Positions 1 through 7,789 of a stretch of 9,721 nucleotides of DNA are shown here, one piece after another. This stretch comes from ZLKRG08 sp964565165. GTDB lineage: Bacteria > Actinomycetota > Actinomycetes > Nanopelagicales > Nanopelagicaceae. The position numbers and the translations under genes are program-made. Position 1 is the stretch's first letter, and each line of letters opens with the position of its first letter. The notes below the pieces were generated by a model, which saw nothing but the letters and a program-made list of their open reading frames with translations, made no database searches and had not been told where the DNA came from. The stretch lies in assembly GCA_964565165.1 (NCBI GenBank), contig CAZMDJ010000043.1, forward strand, positions 1-9,721, written 5' to 3'.

Positions 1-8
1 TAAGGTTT

Positions 9-1880
9 TTAAGCCAATTCCAGCCAAATAGTTGCCATTGGCGGAATGCGCACAATCCCGTGGCAATCTTCTCCCACTACAACTTCTGAATTGGTTACAC
101 CAGAACCACCATATTTATGATCATCTGTATTTAAAACTTCGCGATACTTTCCTGGCTTTGGAATATAAAGCTTGTAATGTTCATGAGGAACTGGAGACCA
201 GTTGGTCACTGAAATTAAAGGAGTTCCGCTATCTGACCAACGCGCATATGCAATTACATTTGCTGCGCCATCATCGCCAACTAGCCATTGGAAACCTTCT
301 GCAAAATTATCGCGTTGCCAAAGCGCAGCGGTCGCTTTGTATTTTGCATTAATATCAGAGATAACTTTCTGAACACCTTTATGTTCATCAAATTCAGTTA
401 AGTACCATTGGAGACCAGCTTCTGCGTTCCATTCCTCGTTCTGAGCAAACTCGGAACCCATGAAGAGCAACTTCTTGCCTGGGTGCGACCACATGTATCC
501 ATATAGCGCACGAAGTTGTGCCAACTTTTGCCAGCGATCTCCGGGAAATTTATTTACTAATGAACCTTTCCCGTGCACAACTTCATCGTGTGAAAGTGGC
601 AACATGAAGTTTTCGCTCCACGCATAAAGAATTGAGAAGGTGATTTCATTATGGTGATACATTCGATGTATTGGTTCGTGGGATAGATATTGCAAAGTGT
701 CATGCATCCAACCCATGTTCCACTTATAACCGAAACCTAAGCCACCAAAACCAGTATCTTTTGTAACGCCAGGCCATGCGGTTGATTCTTCGGCAATCAT
801 CATAATTCCTGGATGATGTTTGTATGCAGTTGAAGTTGCTTCTTTTAGGAATTCAACTGCTTCTAAATTTTCACGGCCTCCAAATTGGTTTGGAATCCAT
901 TCGCCCTCTTTGCGTGAGTAATCCAAATAGAGCATCGAAGCTACTGCATCAACGCGAAGTCCATCAATATGGAACTCATCTAGCCAATAAAGCGCGCTGG
1001 CTACTAAGAAATTACGGACCTCGTTACGGCCAAAATTGAATACCAGAGTGCCCCAATCAGGGTGTTCGCCTTGGCGAGGATCGGCATGCTCATAGAGTGC
1101 GGTGCCATCAAATTTAGCTAGCGCCCATTCATCTTTCGGAAAATGTGCAGGAACCCAATCGAGGATTACACCGATTCCTGCTTCATGCAACTTATCCACT
1201 AAGTATCGGAAATCATCGGGAGAACCAAAACGTGAGGTTGGTGCAAAGAAACCTGTTACTTGATAACCCCAAGAGGGTGCATATGGATGTTCAGTAACTG
1301 GCAAGAATTCAACGTGTGTAAAACCTTGTTCTTTTACGTAATCAATTAACTCAACTGCCATTTGTTGATAGGTAAGACCTACGCACCAGGAACCTAAATG
1401 AACTTCATAAACCGAAACAGGAGAGCGCCACGATTCGTAAGACTTGCGCGCATCCATCCAATTCTTGTCATTCCAAGAGTAATTTGATTCATTAACAATT
1501 GAAGCAGTACTTGGCGGAAGTTCGCATTGGCGCGCCATTGGATCGGCGTGATCAACCCATTGTCCCCATGAGGAGCAAACTGCATATTTATATTTAAGAC
1601 CAGGACCAACATCAGGCAAGAATGTTTCCCAAATACCTGAGTTACCAATCTTCACCATTGGATTGGTGGATTTATCCCAATAATTATTATCGTGAATTAA
1701 CGAAACTGCAGATGCGTTTGGCGCCCAAACGCTAAACGCTGTTCCTATTAAATTACCGCTCTTATCGCGGATTACTTGGGAACCTAACGCTTCCCATAAC
1801 TTCTCATGGCGACCTTCATTGAAAAGGTGTAGATCCATCTCTCCGATTGATGAGTTTGGATTTAGAAATGAGGCGGCCAT
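9..1880 (-). CDS. glgB: 1,4-alpha-glucan branching enzyme GlgB (GH13), 623 aa
   Basis: Cytoplasmic enzyme that cuts alpha-1,4-glucan chains and rejoins them as alpha-1,6 branches, acting on the linear glucan made by GlgE. Visible order: a CBM48-type beta-sandwich (about residues 40-110, including TAFSVWAPNASAVSLI), a GH13 barrel (about 145-500) and a C-terminal beta domain. Catalytic motifs: DWVPAHF with H246, GLRVDAV with nucleophile D311, MIAEEST with acid/base E364, and LSHDEVVHGK with D432. The ATG at 1880 is chosen because it overlaps the glgE stop (TAATG) and has GGAG at 1886-1889, 5 nt upstream. The open frame runs on to 1961, but that part lies inside glgE. At 623 aa it is about 100 aa shorter than E. 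coli GlgB and appears to lack the extra N-terminal N1 module. The gene is complete, ending 8 nt from the window edge, so the next operon gene cannot be seen. Identification is firm. Confidence 0.96.
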   Translation of the reverse strand: MAASFLNPNSSIGEMDLHLFNEGRHEKLWEALGSQVIRDKSGNLIGTAFSVWAPNASAVSLIHDNNYWDKSTNPMVKIGNSGIWETFLPDVGPGLKYKYAVCSSWGQWVDHADPMARQCELPPSTASIVNESNYSWNDKNWMDARKSYESWRSPVSVYEVHLGSWCVGLTYQQMAVELIDYVKEQGFTHVEFLPVTEHPYAPSWGYQVTGFFAPTSRFGSPDDFRYLVDKLHEAGIGVILDWVPAHFPKDEWALAKFDGTALYEHADPRQGEHPDWGTLVFNFGRNEVRNFLVASALYWLDEFHIDGLRVDAVASMLYLDYSRKEGEWIPNQFGGRENLEAVEFLKEATSTAYKHHPGIMMIAEESTAWPGVTKDTGFGGLGFGYKWNMGWMHDTLQYLSHEPIHRMYHHNEITFSILYAWSENFMLPLSHDEVVHGKGSLVNKFPGDRWQKLAQLRALYGYMWSHPGKKLLFMGSEFAQNEEWNAEAGLQWYLTEFDEHKGVQKVISDINAKYKATAALWQRDNFAEGFQWLVGDDGAANVIAYARWSDSGTPLISVTNWSPVPHEHYKLYIPKPGKYREVLNTDDHKYGGSGVTNSEVVVGEDCHGIVRIPPMATIWLELA

Positions 1881-3811
1881 TAGAGCTCCACTCGGACTAT
1901 ATGTGCGACTTTTCCTACCGGACGACTTGGTTGCAAGCGTACAAAGGTATGCGCAGACCAATGATGCACATTGCCATCAAGTAGGTCAGTAACCTTGAAA
2001 TGCTCTTTATTTAAGCCTAAAGCGTGCATATTCCAGTGAACCGTAGTTTCTTGAACATATGTTGGATCAAGATTTACGACGACCAGAATTAAGTTATTTC
2101 CTTCGCGCTTTGAGTAGGCAAGAATTGCACCACTATCTGTGTGATGGAAGTGAAGATTACGTAAACGCTGTAGCGCTACATTTTCCTTACGGATCTGATT
2201 TAACTGAGCGATAAATGGCGCAAGCGTTAAACCTTTCTTCGCAGCACCTTCCCAATCACGAGTTCGAATCTGATACTTCTCTGATTCCCAATACTCTTCT
2301 TTGCCCTCTGCAAGAGGTTTTGATTCATAAAGTTCGTAGCCGGCATACATTCCCCATGATGGAGTCAATGTTGAAGCCAAGACAGCACGCAGTGCAAACA
2401 TTGCAGGGTTACCGCTTTGCAAGTGATACGGCAATATATCTGGAGTGTTAACCCAGAAGTTTGGACGGAAGAAAGCACTTGTGTGGTGTGCAACTTCATT
2501 TCCGTAAGAGGTTAACTCTTCTTTACTGGTTCGCCAGGTGAAATATGTGTAAGACTGCTGGAAACCAGCTTTGCCAAGCGCGTGCATCATCGCTGGTTTT
2601 GTAAATGCTTCAGCTAAGAAAATAACTTCTGGATGCTCTGCATAAATCGTTGCCATTACATCCTGCCAGAAGTGAACTGGCTTTGTATGTGGGTTATCTA
2701 CGCGAAATATCTTTACGCCCTTAGAAATCCATAAACGTAAGATTCGAAGTGATTCGTTTCGAATTCCTTGGTAGTCCTGATCAAAGTTGATCGGATAAAT
2801 ATCTTGATATTTCTTAGGTGGGTTTTCTGCATAAGCAATAGATCCATCAGGTCGGTGGCTAAACCACTCGGGATTACTCTTTACCCATGGATGATCTGGG
2901 CTTGCTTGAAGGGCGAAATCCATTGCAATTTCAATATTTAACTTCTGTGCCTCTTTAACGAAATCTTCAAAATCTTTCATGGTGCCAAGTTCAGGATTAA
3001 TTGTGTCGTGGCCGCCATCTTTGCTACCGATAGCCCAAGGCACACCAGGATCATTCGGACCAGGAGTTAAAGTGTTATTTGGACCTTTGCGAAATTGCAC
3101 ACCGATTGGATGAACTGGCGGAAGATATAAAACATCAAATCCCATCTCTTTGACGCCTGCAAGTCGCTTTACCGCCGCTTTAAAGTTGCCGCCTTCTGAG
3201 CGCGGGAAGAACTCATACCAAGCGCCTACTAGCGCGCGATCTCGATCTGATCTAACGGGATATGAATCTGATTTCGAAACCAATTTCTTTAGCGGATTAT
3301 TGTGAAAGTAATCTCGAACTTCAGGGATTGTTGCCCAAGAAAATCTAGTTCCGGCATCAACTTTGCTATCACGTAGCTGCTTAATTAATGGTTGTAATAG
3401 ATTTTTTGCGTTCTTGTCGGATTCAATAGCCTCTTCAAATAGTCGTGCCCCAATTTCGCACATTAAATCCGAATCAATATTTGCAGCTATTTTGATTTCA
3501 CCATCATGTTCCCAAGTTAGAAATGGGTGATCATAAGTTTCGATGTGAAAGGTAAATTCGCCAAGCCCATTTGTATTAACCCAAGTTTCATAGCGATTTG
3601 TTCCAGGCGCGTTTTCGTACATGACCGAACGGCAAACTTCAGTGCCTTTAGAGTCTAAAACTACAGCTTGTGCTCCGAAAGCATCATGGCCTTCACGAAT
3701 TACTGTTGCTTCTACTTTAAAGCGTTCAAACGGAATCGTCTTAACAGGAACAAACTCACCACCGAACCAGATGGTCGGGGAGATGTCGCTGGCAGGGATT
3801 CGATTGATCAA
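1880..3811 (-). CDS. glgE: Alpha-1,4-glucan:maltose-1-phosphate maltosyltransferase GlgE, 643 aa
   Basis: GH13_3 maltosyltransferase that extends alpha-1,4-glucans two glucoses at a time using maltose-1-phosphate (EC 2.4.99.16). It is the polymerase of the actinobacterial GlgE pathway and acts in the cytoplasm before GlgB branching. Collinear with streptomycete GlgE as I recall it: N-terminal opening INRIPASDISP, beta and helical insert domains to about residue 190, then GAWYEFFPRSEG (196-207), YLPPVHPIG, PWAIGS, SPDHPWV, ENPPKKYQDIYP. Catalytic residues: FRVDNPHTKP with nucleophile D372, IFLAEAFTKPAMM with acid/base E401, and NTPDIL with D458. Length is close to the usual 660-700 aa. The start is TTG, which overlaps the aceE TGA by 4 nt; GGAAGG lies 6 nt upstream, and no in-frame ATG occurs until residue 64, inside the first domain. 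TreS and maltokinase, which supply the substrate, are not in this window. Confidence 0.96.
   Translation of the reverse strand: MINRIPASDISPTIWFGGEFVPVKTIPFERFKVEATVIREGHDAFGAQAVVLDSKGTEVCRSVMYENAPGTNRYETWVNTNGLGEFTFHIETYDHPFLTWEHDGEIKIAANIDSDLMCEIGARLFEEAIESDKNAKNLLQPLIKQLRDSKVDAGTRFSWATIPEVRDYFHNNPLKKLVSKSDSYPVRSDRDRALVGAWYEFFPRSEGGNFKAAVKRLAGVKEMGFDVLYLPPVHPIGVQFRKGPNNTLTPGPNDPGVPWAIGSKDGGHDTINPELGTMKDFEDFVKEAQKLNIEIAMDFALQASPDHPWVKSNPEWFSHRPDGSIAYAENPPKKYQDIYPINFDQDYQGIRNESLRILRLWISKGVKIFRVDNPHTKPVHFWQDVMATIYAEHPEVIFLAEAFTKPAMMHALGKAGFQQSYTYFTWRTSKEELTSYGNEVAHHTSAFFRPNFWVNTPDILPYHLQSGNPAMFALRAVLASTLTPSWGMYAGYELYESKPLAEGKEEYWESEKYQIRTRDWEGAAKKGLTLAPFIAQLNQIRKENVALQRLRNLHFHHTDSGAILAYSKREGNNLILVVVNLDPTYVQETTVHWNMHALGLNKEHFKVTDLLDGNVHHWSAHTFVRLQPSRPVGKVAHIVRVEL
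1886..1889 (-). promoter_or_regulatory. Ribosome binding site of glgB
   Basis: GGAG on the minus strand, 5 nt before the ATG at 1880 and within the 3' end of glgE. It supports starting glgB at 1880 instead of the longer upstream frame, and fits translational coupling to glgE. Confidence 0.7.
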
Positions 3812-6531
3812 CCGGAGCCTTCCGTATTTCCTGGATCAGCGGCGCTGATATCGGCCAAACGATACTTGTCTACCGCCTGCTGAACAAGAGATTCTTTAAT
3901 TTCTCCTGCCTTTGCAAGTTCTGACAAGGTCGCTACGACGATTGATTCGGCATCTACTTTGAAGTGGCGACGAAGCGCACCGCGAGTATCTGACAAACCG
4001 AAGCCATCTGTTCCTAGAGATACGAAAGGTTGTGTAACCCAAGGTTGAATTTGATCCTGAACTGCTCGCATGTAATCGCTTACTGCAACTACAGGTCCCT
4101 TTGCATCAGCCAATTTCTTGGTGACATATGCGCTCTGCTTATCTCGAGGATTTAGCAGATTGTGACGGTCAACTGCGAGACCATTACGTCGAAGTTCGTT
4201 CCAAGATGTAACCGACCAGACTGCAGCGTTGACATCCCAATCTTTTGCAAGGAGCTCTTGAGCCTTTAGCGCTGCATTTACTGCAACACCTGAAGCGAGA
4301 ATATTAGAGCGGCGCTTACGTCCATTTGCATCTTTTAATAGATACAAGCCCTTCAAAATTCCATCAACATCAACGTTCTCTGGTTCTGCAGGTTGTGCGT
4401 ATGGCTCGTTGTAGACAGTTAAGTAATACATAACGTTTTCACTATTTTCGCCATACATGCGACGAAGTCCATCTTTAACAATGTGGCCAATTTCGTAACC
4501 ATACGCAGGATCGTAAGAAACGATTGCTGGGTTGGTTGCGGCCAATAATTGTGAATGACCATCTTCGTGTTGAAGACCTTCACCGTTAAGAGTTGTACGA
4601 CCGGCAGTTGCACCAAGGATAAATCCTCGAGTCATTTGATCGGCCGCAGCCCAGAAAGCATCACCTGTTCGCTGGAAACCAAACATTGAGTAGAAGATAT
4701 AAATCGGAATCATTGGTTCGTTATGTGTTGAATATGAAGAACCAACTGCAGTAAATGATGCGGTAGATCCCGCTTCGTTAATACCTTCGTGAAGAATTAC
4801 ACCAGTAGGCGCTTCTTTGTAAGAGAGCATTAATTCACGGTCTACTGAAATGTATTTCTGGCCATTTGGGTTGTAAATCTTCATTGTTGGGAACAATGAG
4901 TCCATTCCGAATGTTCGAGCCTCATCAGGGATGATAGGAACGATGCGAGAACCAATTCCTGGATCCTTAACTAAATCCTTAAGCAAACGGACAAATGCCA
5001 TTGTGGTAGCAACTTCTTGCTGACCTGAACCGCGTTTGACTGATTCATAAGCTTCGTCAGCAGGTAATTGAAGTGGGCGTGATTCCTTGCGACGTGATGG
5101 GATTGAACCACCAAGAGCAGCGCGACGTTCCATAAGGTACTTATGTTCTGGCGAACCTTCATCGAATTTGAAATAAGGCGGTAGATATTTATCCGCTAAC
5201 TGATCATCAGGAATTGGAAGATGCAATGTGTCGCGGAAGGCCTTGATGTCTTCAAGAGTCATCTTCTTCATCTGGTGCGTTGCATTGCGGCCCTCAAAAT
5301 GAGAACCAAGAGTCCAACCCTTAATGGTCTTTGCCAAAATAACTGTTGGGCGACCATTCTTCTGGGTCATCGCTGCTTGATATGCCGCGAACATCTTGCG
5401 GTAATCATGGCCACCGCGTTGTAATGACCAGATCTTTTCATCTGACCAATTTGCAACCATTGCAGCGGTACGTGGATCGCGACCAAAGAAGTTTTCCCGA
5501 ACAAACTTTCCATCTTCGGTCTTATATGTTTGATAATCGCCATCAGGGGTGTTGTTCATCAACTGAACGAGTGCACCTTCTTTATCTTGCGAAAGCAGTT
5601 CATCCCAACCGCGTCCCCAAATAACTTTAATTACATTCCAACCTGCTCCACCGAATATGGATTCAAGCTCTTGAATAATCTTTCCGTTACCGCGAACTGG
5701 ACCATCAAGGCGCTGTAAGTTGCAGTTAATTACGAAAGTTAAATTATCTAAACCTTCACGGGAAGCGAGACTCAAAGCACCCAAAGATTCAACTTCATCA
5801 GTTTCGCCATCGCCCAGAAATGCCCAAACATGTTGTTGGCTGGTGTCTTTTATTCCACGGTTATGTAGGTAGCGATTAAAACGCGCTTGATAAATCGCAT
5901 TGATTGGACCAAGTCCCATTGAAACTGTTGGGAACTGCCAGAAGTCTGGCATCAAACGTGGATGAGGATATGAAGATAATCCGCCACCTTCGTGTGAAAG
6001 TTCCTGACGGAAACCATCTAATTGACTTTCGCTAAAGCGACCTTCAACAAAGGCACGTGCATACATACCTGGGCTTGCATGGCCTTGGAAGAAAATTTGA
6101 TCTCCACCGCCTGGATGATCTTGACCGCGGAAGAAGTGGTTAAAGCCAACTTCATAAAGCGCAGCAGATGATGCATAAGTTGAGATATGTCCGCCGACGC
6201 CAACGCCTGGACGTTGCGCACGATGAACCAACATCGCCGCATTCCAACGAATTGCAGCGCGAATTCGACGCTCAATATCTTCATCACCAGGGAAGGCAGG
6301 TTCGCGCTCGGGTGAGATGGTGTTGATGTAATCGGTATTTCGAATCGAGCTAATTGGCACATTCTTTTCATGTGCATGTTTTAAGAGACTATTTAGAATG
6401 TACTTTGCTCGGACCGGTCCGGCATTCTTAAGAGTGGCATCTAGAGATTGGAGCCATTCATTAGTTTCGGATGGATCGGTATCAACTAAATTTTCGATGT
6501 ACTGCTCTGGCGCCTCAAAAGTTTCGCTCAT
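3808..6531 (-). CDS. aceE: Pyruvate dehydrogenase E1 component, homodimeric type, 907 aa
   Basis: Thiamine-diphosphate-dependent E1 of the pyruvate dehydrogenase complex (EC 1.2.4.1). It decarboxylates pyruvate and passes the acetyl group to E2 lipoyl domains, feeding acetyl-CoA to the TCA cycle. Full length for the homodimeric (AceE/alpha2) family. Visible motifs: HISTYASSAALYEVGFNHF (115-133), the ThDP/Mg motif GDGETDE (240-246) through NCN (269-271), NATHQMKKM with H419 at the position of E. coli H407, EGINEAG (582-588) in the region of the cofactor-activating glutamate, YSMFGFQRTGD (614-624), and GEGLQHEDGHS (650-660). ATG start at 6531, with GGAAAG at 6541-6546, 9 nt upstream. It is the first gene of the minus-strand operon and is divergent from the DUF3052 gene with a 101-nt gap. 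A weak TANNNT box (TAGCGT, minus strand, 6562-6567) lies about 30 nt before the start. E2, E3 and lipoylation genes are not in the window. Confidence 0.97.
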   Translation of the reverse strand: MSETFEAPEQYIENLVDTDPSETNEWLQSLDATLKNAGPVRAKYILNSLLKHAHEKNVPISSIRNTDYINTISPEREPAFPGDEDIERRIRAAIRWNAAMLVHRAQRPGVGVGGHISTYASSAALYEVGFNHFFRGQDHPGGGDQIFFQGHASPGMYARAFVEGRFSESQLDGFRQELSHEGGGLSSYPHPRLMPDFWQFPTVSMGLGPINAIYQARFNRYLHNRGIKDTSQQHVWAFLGDGETDEVESLGALSLASREGLDNLTFVINCNLQRLDGPVRGNGKIIQELESIFGGAGWNVIKVIWGRGWDELLSQDKEGALVQLMNNTPDGDYQTYKTEDGKFVRENFFGRDPRTAAMVANWSDEKIWSLQRGGHDYRKMFAAYQAAMTQKNGRPTVILAKTIKGWTLGSHFEGRNATHQMKKMTLEDIKAFRDTLHLPIPDDQLADKYLPPYFKFDEGSPEHKYLMERRAALGGSIPSRRKESRPLQLPADEAYESVKRGSGQQEVATTMAFVRLLKDLVKDPGIGSRIVPIIPDEARTFGMDSLFPTMKIYNPNGQKYISVDRELMLSYKEAPTGVILHEGINEAGSTASFTAVGSSYSTHNEPMIPIYIFYSMFGFQRTGDAFWAAADQMTRGFILGATAGRTTLNGEGLQHEDGHSQLLAATNPAIVSYDPAYGYEIGHIVKDGLRRMYGENSENVMYYLTVYNEPYAQPAEPENVDVDGILKGLYLLKDANGRKRRSNILASGVAVNAALKAQELLAKDWDVNAAVWSVTSWNELRRNGLAVDRHNLLNPRDKQSAYVTKKLADAKGPVVAVSDYMRAVQDQIQPWVTQPFVSLGTDGFGLSDTRGALRRHFKVDAESIVVATLSELAKAGEIKESLVQQAVDKYRLADISAADPGNTEGSG
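3818..3823 (-). promoter_or_regulatory. Strong ribosome binding site deciding the TTG start of glgE
   Basis: GGAAGG on the minus strand, 6 nt before the TTG at 3811 and inside the last codons of aceE. A strong Shine-Dalgarno placed over a TTG/TGA overlap is the main evidence that GlgE really begins at this rare start codon. Confidence 0.7.
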
Positions 6532-6632
6532 GGGGCATATCTTTCCGCGATAAAGGCCAAAACGCTAATTACTGAGAAGAAATATCGCATTTTGACTTGC
6601 GCCACAGGTGCTCTCTCGGGTGGACTTCTCCC
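6532..6632. promoter_or_regulatory. Divergent intergenic region between aceE and the DUF3052-ahpE pair
   Basis: 101 nt that must hold the promoters for both the aceE operon (leftward) and the DUF3052-ahpE operon (rightward). I see GGAAAG before aceE and GGGTGG (6618-6623) before the DUF3052 gene. I do not see a convincing -35/-10 pair on either strand. A 6-bp inverted repeat, GCGATA (6547-6552) and TATCGC (6583-6588), is separated by 30 nt; it is too short to call an operator. Confidence 0.5.
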
Positions 6633-7022
6633 ATGCCATCGCGGATGGGTTTTGAGAAAGGTCAATTGGTTCTCGAGGTCGGACATGGTCCTGACAGCGA
6701 CGAGGATTTGCGTAAGCAGATTACAGAACTAATTGGTGAACCATTAATAGAGGACACGACTAACGAAGTAGTCGATGCAGTTTTAATTTGGTTTCGAGAA
6801 GATGATGGTGATCTCACAGATGAATTAGTGGATGCACTTACCTTTTTATCTGAGACCGGACCAATTTGGGTATTAACTCCAAAGGTCGGAAGAGAAGGCC
6901 ACGTCGAGCCTAGCGACATTCAAGATGCAGCTAATACTGCCGGCTTAAGCCAAACATCTACAATTGCGGTTGCACCAAATTGGAGCGCAACAAAAATAGT
7001 TCACCGAAAGGCGAAGAAGTGA
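6633..7022 (+). CDS. DUF3052 family protein, 129 aa
   Basis: Member of the actinobacterial DUF3052 family, of unknown function, with no signal peptide or membrane segment. The whole protein is collinear with streptomycete homologues as I recall them: MGFEKGQLVLEVG near the N terminus, the acidic DAVLIWFREDDGDLTDELVDAL (48-69), then GPIWVLTPKVGREGHVEPSD (76-95) and AANTAGLSQTSTIAVAPNWS (99-118). I start at the ATG at 6633 because GGGTGG lies 9 nt upstream; an ATG at 6645 is the alternative, beginning directly at the conserved MGFEKGQ. The open frame reaches back to a TTG at 6597, but the extra residues (RHRCSLGWTSP) are not family-like. Its stop overlaps the start of ahpE (GTGA), so the two are probably co-translated. 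The sequence shows no catalytic motif I can name. Confidence 0.9.
   Translation: MPSRMGFEKGQLVLEVGHGPDSDEDLRKQITELIGEPLIEDTTNEVVDAVLIWFREDDGDLTDELVDALTFLSETGPIWVLTPKVGREGHVEPSDIQDAANTAGLSQTSTIAVAPNWSATKIVHRKAKK
7007..7011 (+). promoter_or_regulatory. Ribosome binding site of ahpE
   Basis: AAAGG, 7 nt before the GTG at 7019 and within the end of the DUF3052 gene. It favours the GTG over an upstream in-frame TTG at 6980. Confidence 0.6.
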
Positions 7023-7474
7023 CAAACATTGGAAGCGAAGCTCCAGATTTTGAAGTGATTGATAACAACGGACAGATGGTGAAGCTCTCATCTTTCCGCG
7101 GACAGAAGAATGTACTACTTCTTTTCTATCCTTTCGCATTCTCTGGAATTTGCACTGGAGAACTCTGTGCGATGCGTGATGATTTAAAGCCTTTTCAAAA
7201 TGATGAAGTGCAACTCTTAGCAATCTCTTGCGATCCAATGTATTCAAATAAAGCATTCGCGATTCAAGAAGGATACAAATTCCCAGTACTTTCAGATTTT
7301 TGGCCACACGGCGCCGTATCCAAGGCGTACGGTGTTTTCAATGAAGATCGCGGATGCGCAACTCGCGGCTCTTTCTTAATTGATAAGAGTGGTGTTTTGC
7401 GTTGGAGAGTAATTAATACAATGGGTGAAGCTCGCAATATCGAGGATTACAAAGCCGCGCTCGTAGCCCTTTAG
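7019..7474 (+). CDS. ahpE: AhpE-type peroxiredoxin, 151 aa, with a second cysteine at Cp+5
   Basis: Thiol peroxidase that reduces hydroperoxides through an active-site cysteine; cytosolic. Matches M. tuberculosis AhpE through most of its length as I recall it: IGSEAPDF at the start, FYPFAFSGICTGEL with peroxidatic C45 at the same residue number as in AhpE, catalytic R116 in CATRGSF, and the almost invariant SDFWPHGAVSKAYGVFNE (92-109). Length (151 aa) is normal. M. tuberculosis AhpE has Asp five residues after the peroxidatic cysteine and is a 1-Cys enzyme. Here that residue is C50, the position of the resolving cysteine in PrxQ/BCP proteins. C71 and C113 are also present. The GTG start overlaps the DUF3052 TGA by 4 nt, with AAAGG 7 nt upstream. 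A redox partner is not visible. Confidence 0.93.
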   Translation: MTNIGSEAPDFEVIDNNGQMVKLSSFRGQKNVLLLFYPFAFSGICTGELCAMRDDLKPFQNDEVQLLAISCDPMYSNKAFAIQEGYKFPVLSDFWPHGAVSKAYGVFNEDRGCATRGSFLIDKSGVLRWRVINTMGEARNIEDYKAALVAL

Positions 7475-7494
7475 TTCGCAATTATCTCGCTCAA

Positions 7495-7524
7495 TTTCCA
7501 ATATTCCTTCGGATTGGTTACTAT
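7495..7524 (+). promoter_or_regulatory. Probable promoter of tRNA-Val
   Basis: -35-like TTTCCA (7495-7500) and -10 TACTAT (7519-7524) with an 18-nt spacer. This places transcription start near 7531, about 10 nt before the mature tRNA. The -10 is good; the -35 matches consensus at 4 of 6 positions. Confidence 0.5.
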
Positions 7525-7540
7525 TTCGCACGCAACAAAC

Positions 7541-7613
<73 letters not shown>

Positions 7614-7629
7614 AAAAACAGGTATATCC

Positions 7630-7686
7630 CAGATATATATCCAAAATTTGGATGTGTATCTAAAACCTTGATTTTGGATATATCTG
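7630..7686. repeat. Imperfect inverted repeat just downstream of tRNA-Val
   Basis: The left arm, CAGATATATATCCAAAAT (7630-7647), is the reverse complement of the right arm at 7671-7686 apart from a 2-nt AT insertion. The 23-nt loop holds a further related word, TTTGGATGTGTATCT (7647-7661). A nested perfect palindrome, ATCCAAA-A-TTTGGAT (7639-7653), competes with the large stem. The site may be protein-binding or a hairpin; it has no T-tract of a standard terminator. Confidence 0.65.
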
Positions 7687-7705
7687 CCAAACCGCTTATA
7701 TCCAA
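7630..7705. repeat. Cluster of four TTGGAT-type words at the left border of the islet
   Basis: Four related words in alternating orientation: TTTTGGATATATATCTG (minus, 7630-7646), TTTGGATGTGTATCT (plus, 7647-7661), TTTTGGATATATCTGCCA (plus, 7672-7689) and TTGGATATAA (minus, 7696-7705). Related copies recur near the right border at 8366-8380 and 8412-8428. The arrangement resembles recombinase or excisionase arm sites, but that role is inferred. Confidence 0.6.
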
Positions 7706-7741
7706 TATCAGAACTTCTTGTCTCCTTAGTTATAGGAGCAA

Positions 7742-7783
7742 ATGATGAAAGTATCTGAATATGCAACGGAAGTTATAAATTAA
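7742..7783 (+). CDS. 13-codon mini-ORF with good ribosome binding site; possible gene remnant
   Basis: Reads MMKVSEYATEVIN then TAA, with AGGAG at 7734-7738, 3 nt before the first ATG and 7 before the second codon's ATG at 7745 when counted to its first base. The peptide resembles the opening of MerR-like helix-turn-helix proteins of excisionases or IS607-type recombinases (MKxSEYAK...), which would normally continue for 60 or more residues. After the stop, no continuation of that fold is seen in any plus frame, and the TipAS-like gene's 3' end begins 6 nt later. It may be a decayed mobility gene, a real short peptide or chance. Confidence 0.25.
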   Translation: MMKVSEYATEVIN

Positions 7784-7789
7784 CCTCAA

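Noticed and set aside
32..352. Plus-strand frame of 106 codons opposite glgB, and similar long frames opposite or within aceE, glgE and ahpE
   Set aside because: All lie antisense or out of frame within well-supported genes and show no recognisable protein features.
1881..1961. 27-codon N-terminal extension of glgB
   Set aside because: It lies within the glgE coding end, is not family-like, and the ATG at 1880 has a ribosome binding site and stop-start overlap.
6547..6588. GCGATA / TATCGC inverted repeat between aceE and the DUF3052 gene
   Set aside because: Only 6 bp per arm with a 30-nt spacer; expected by chance in a region of this composition.
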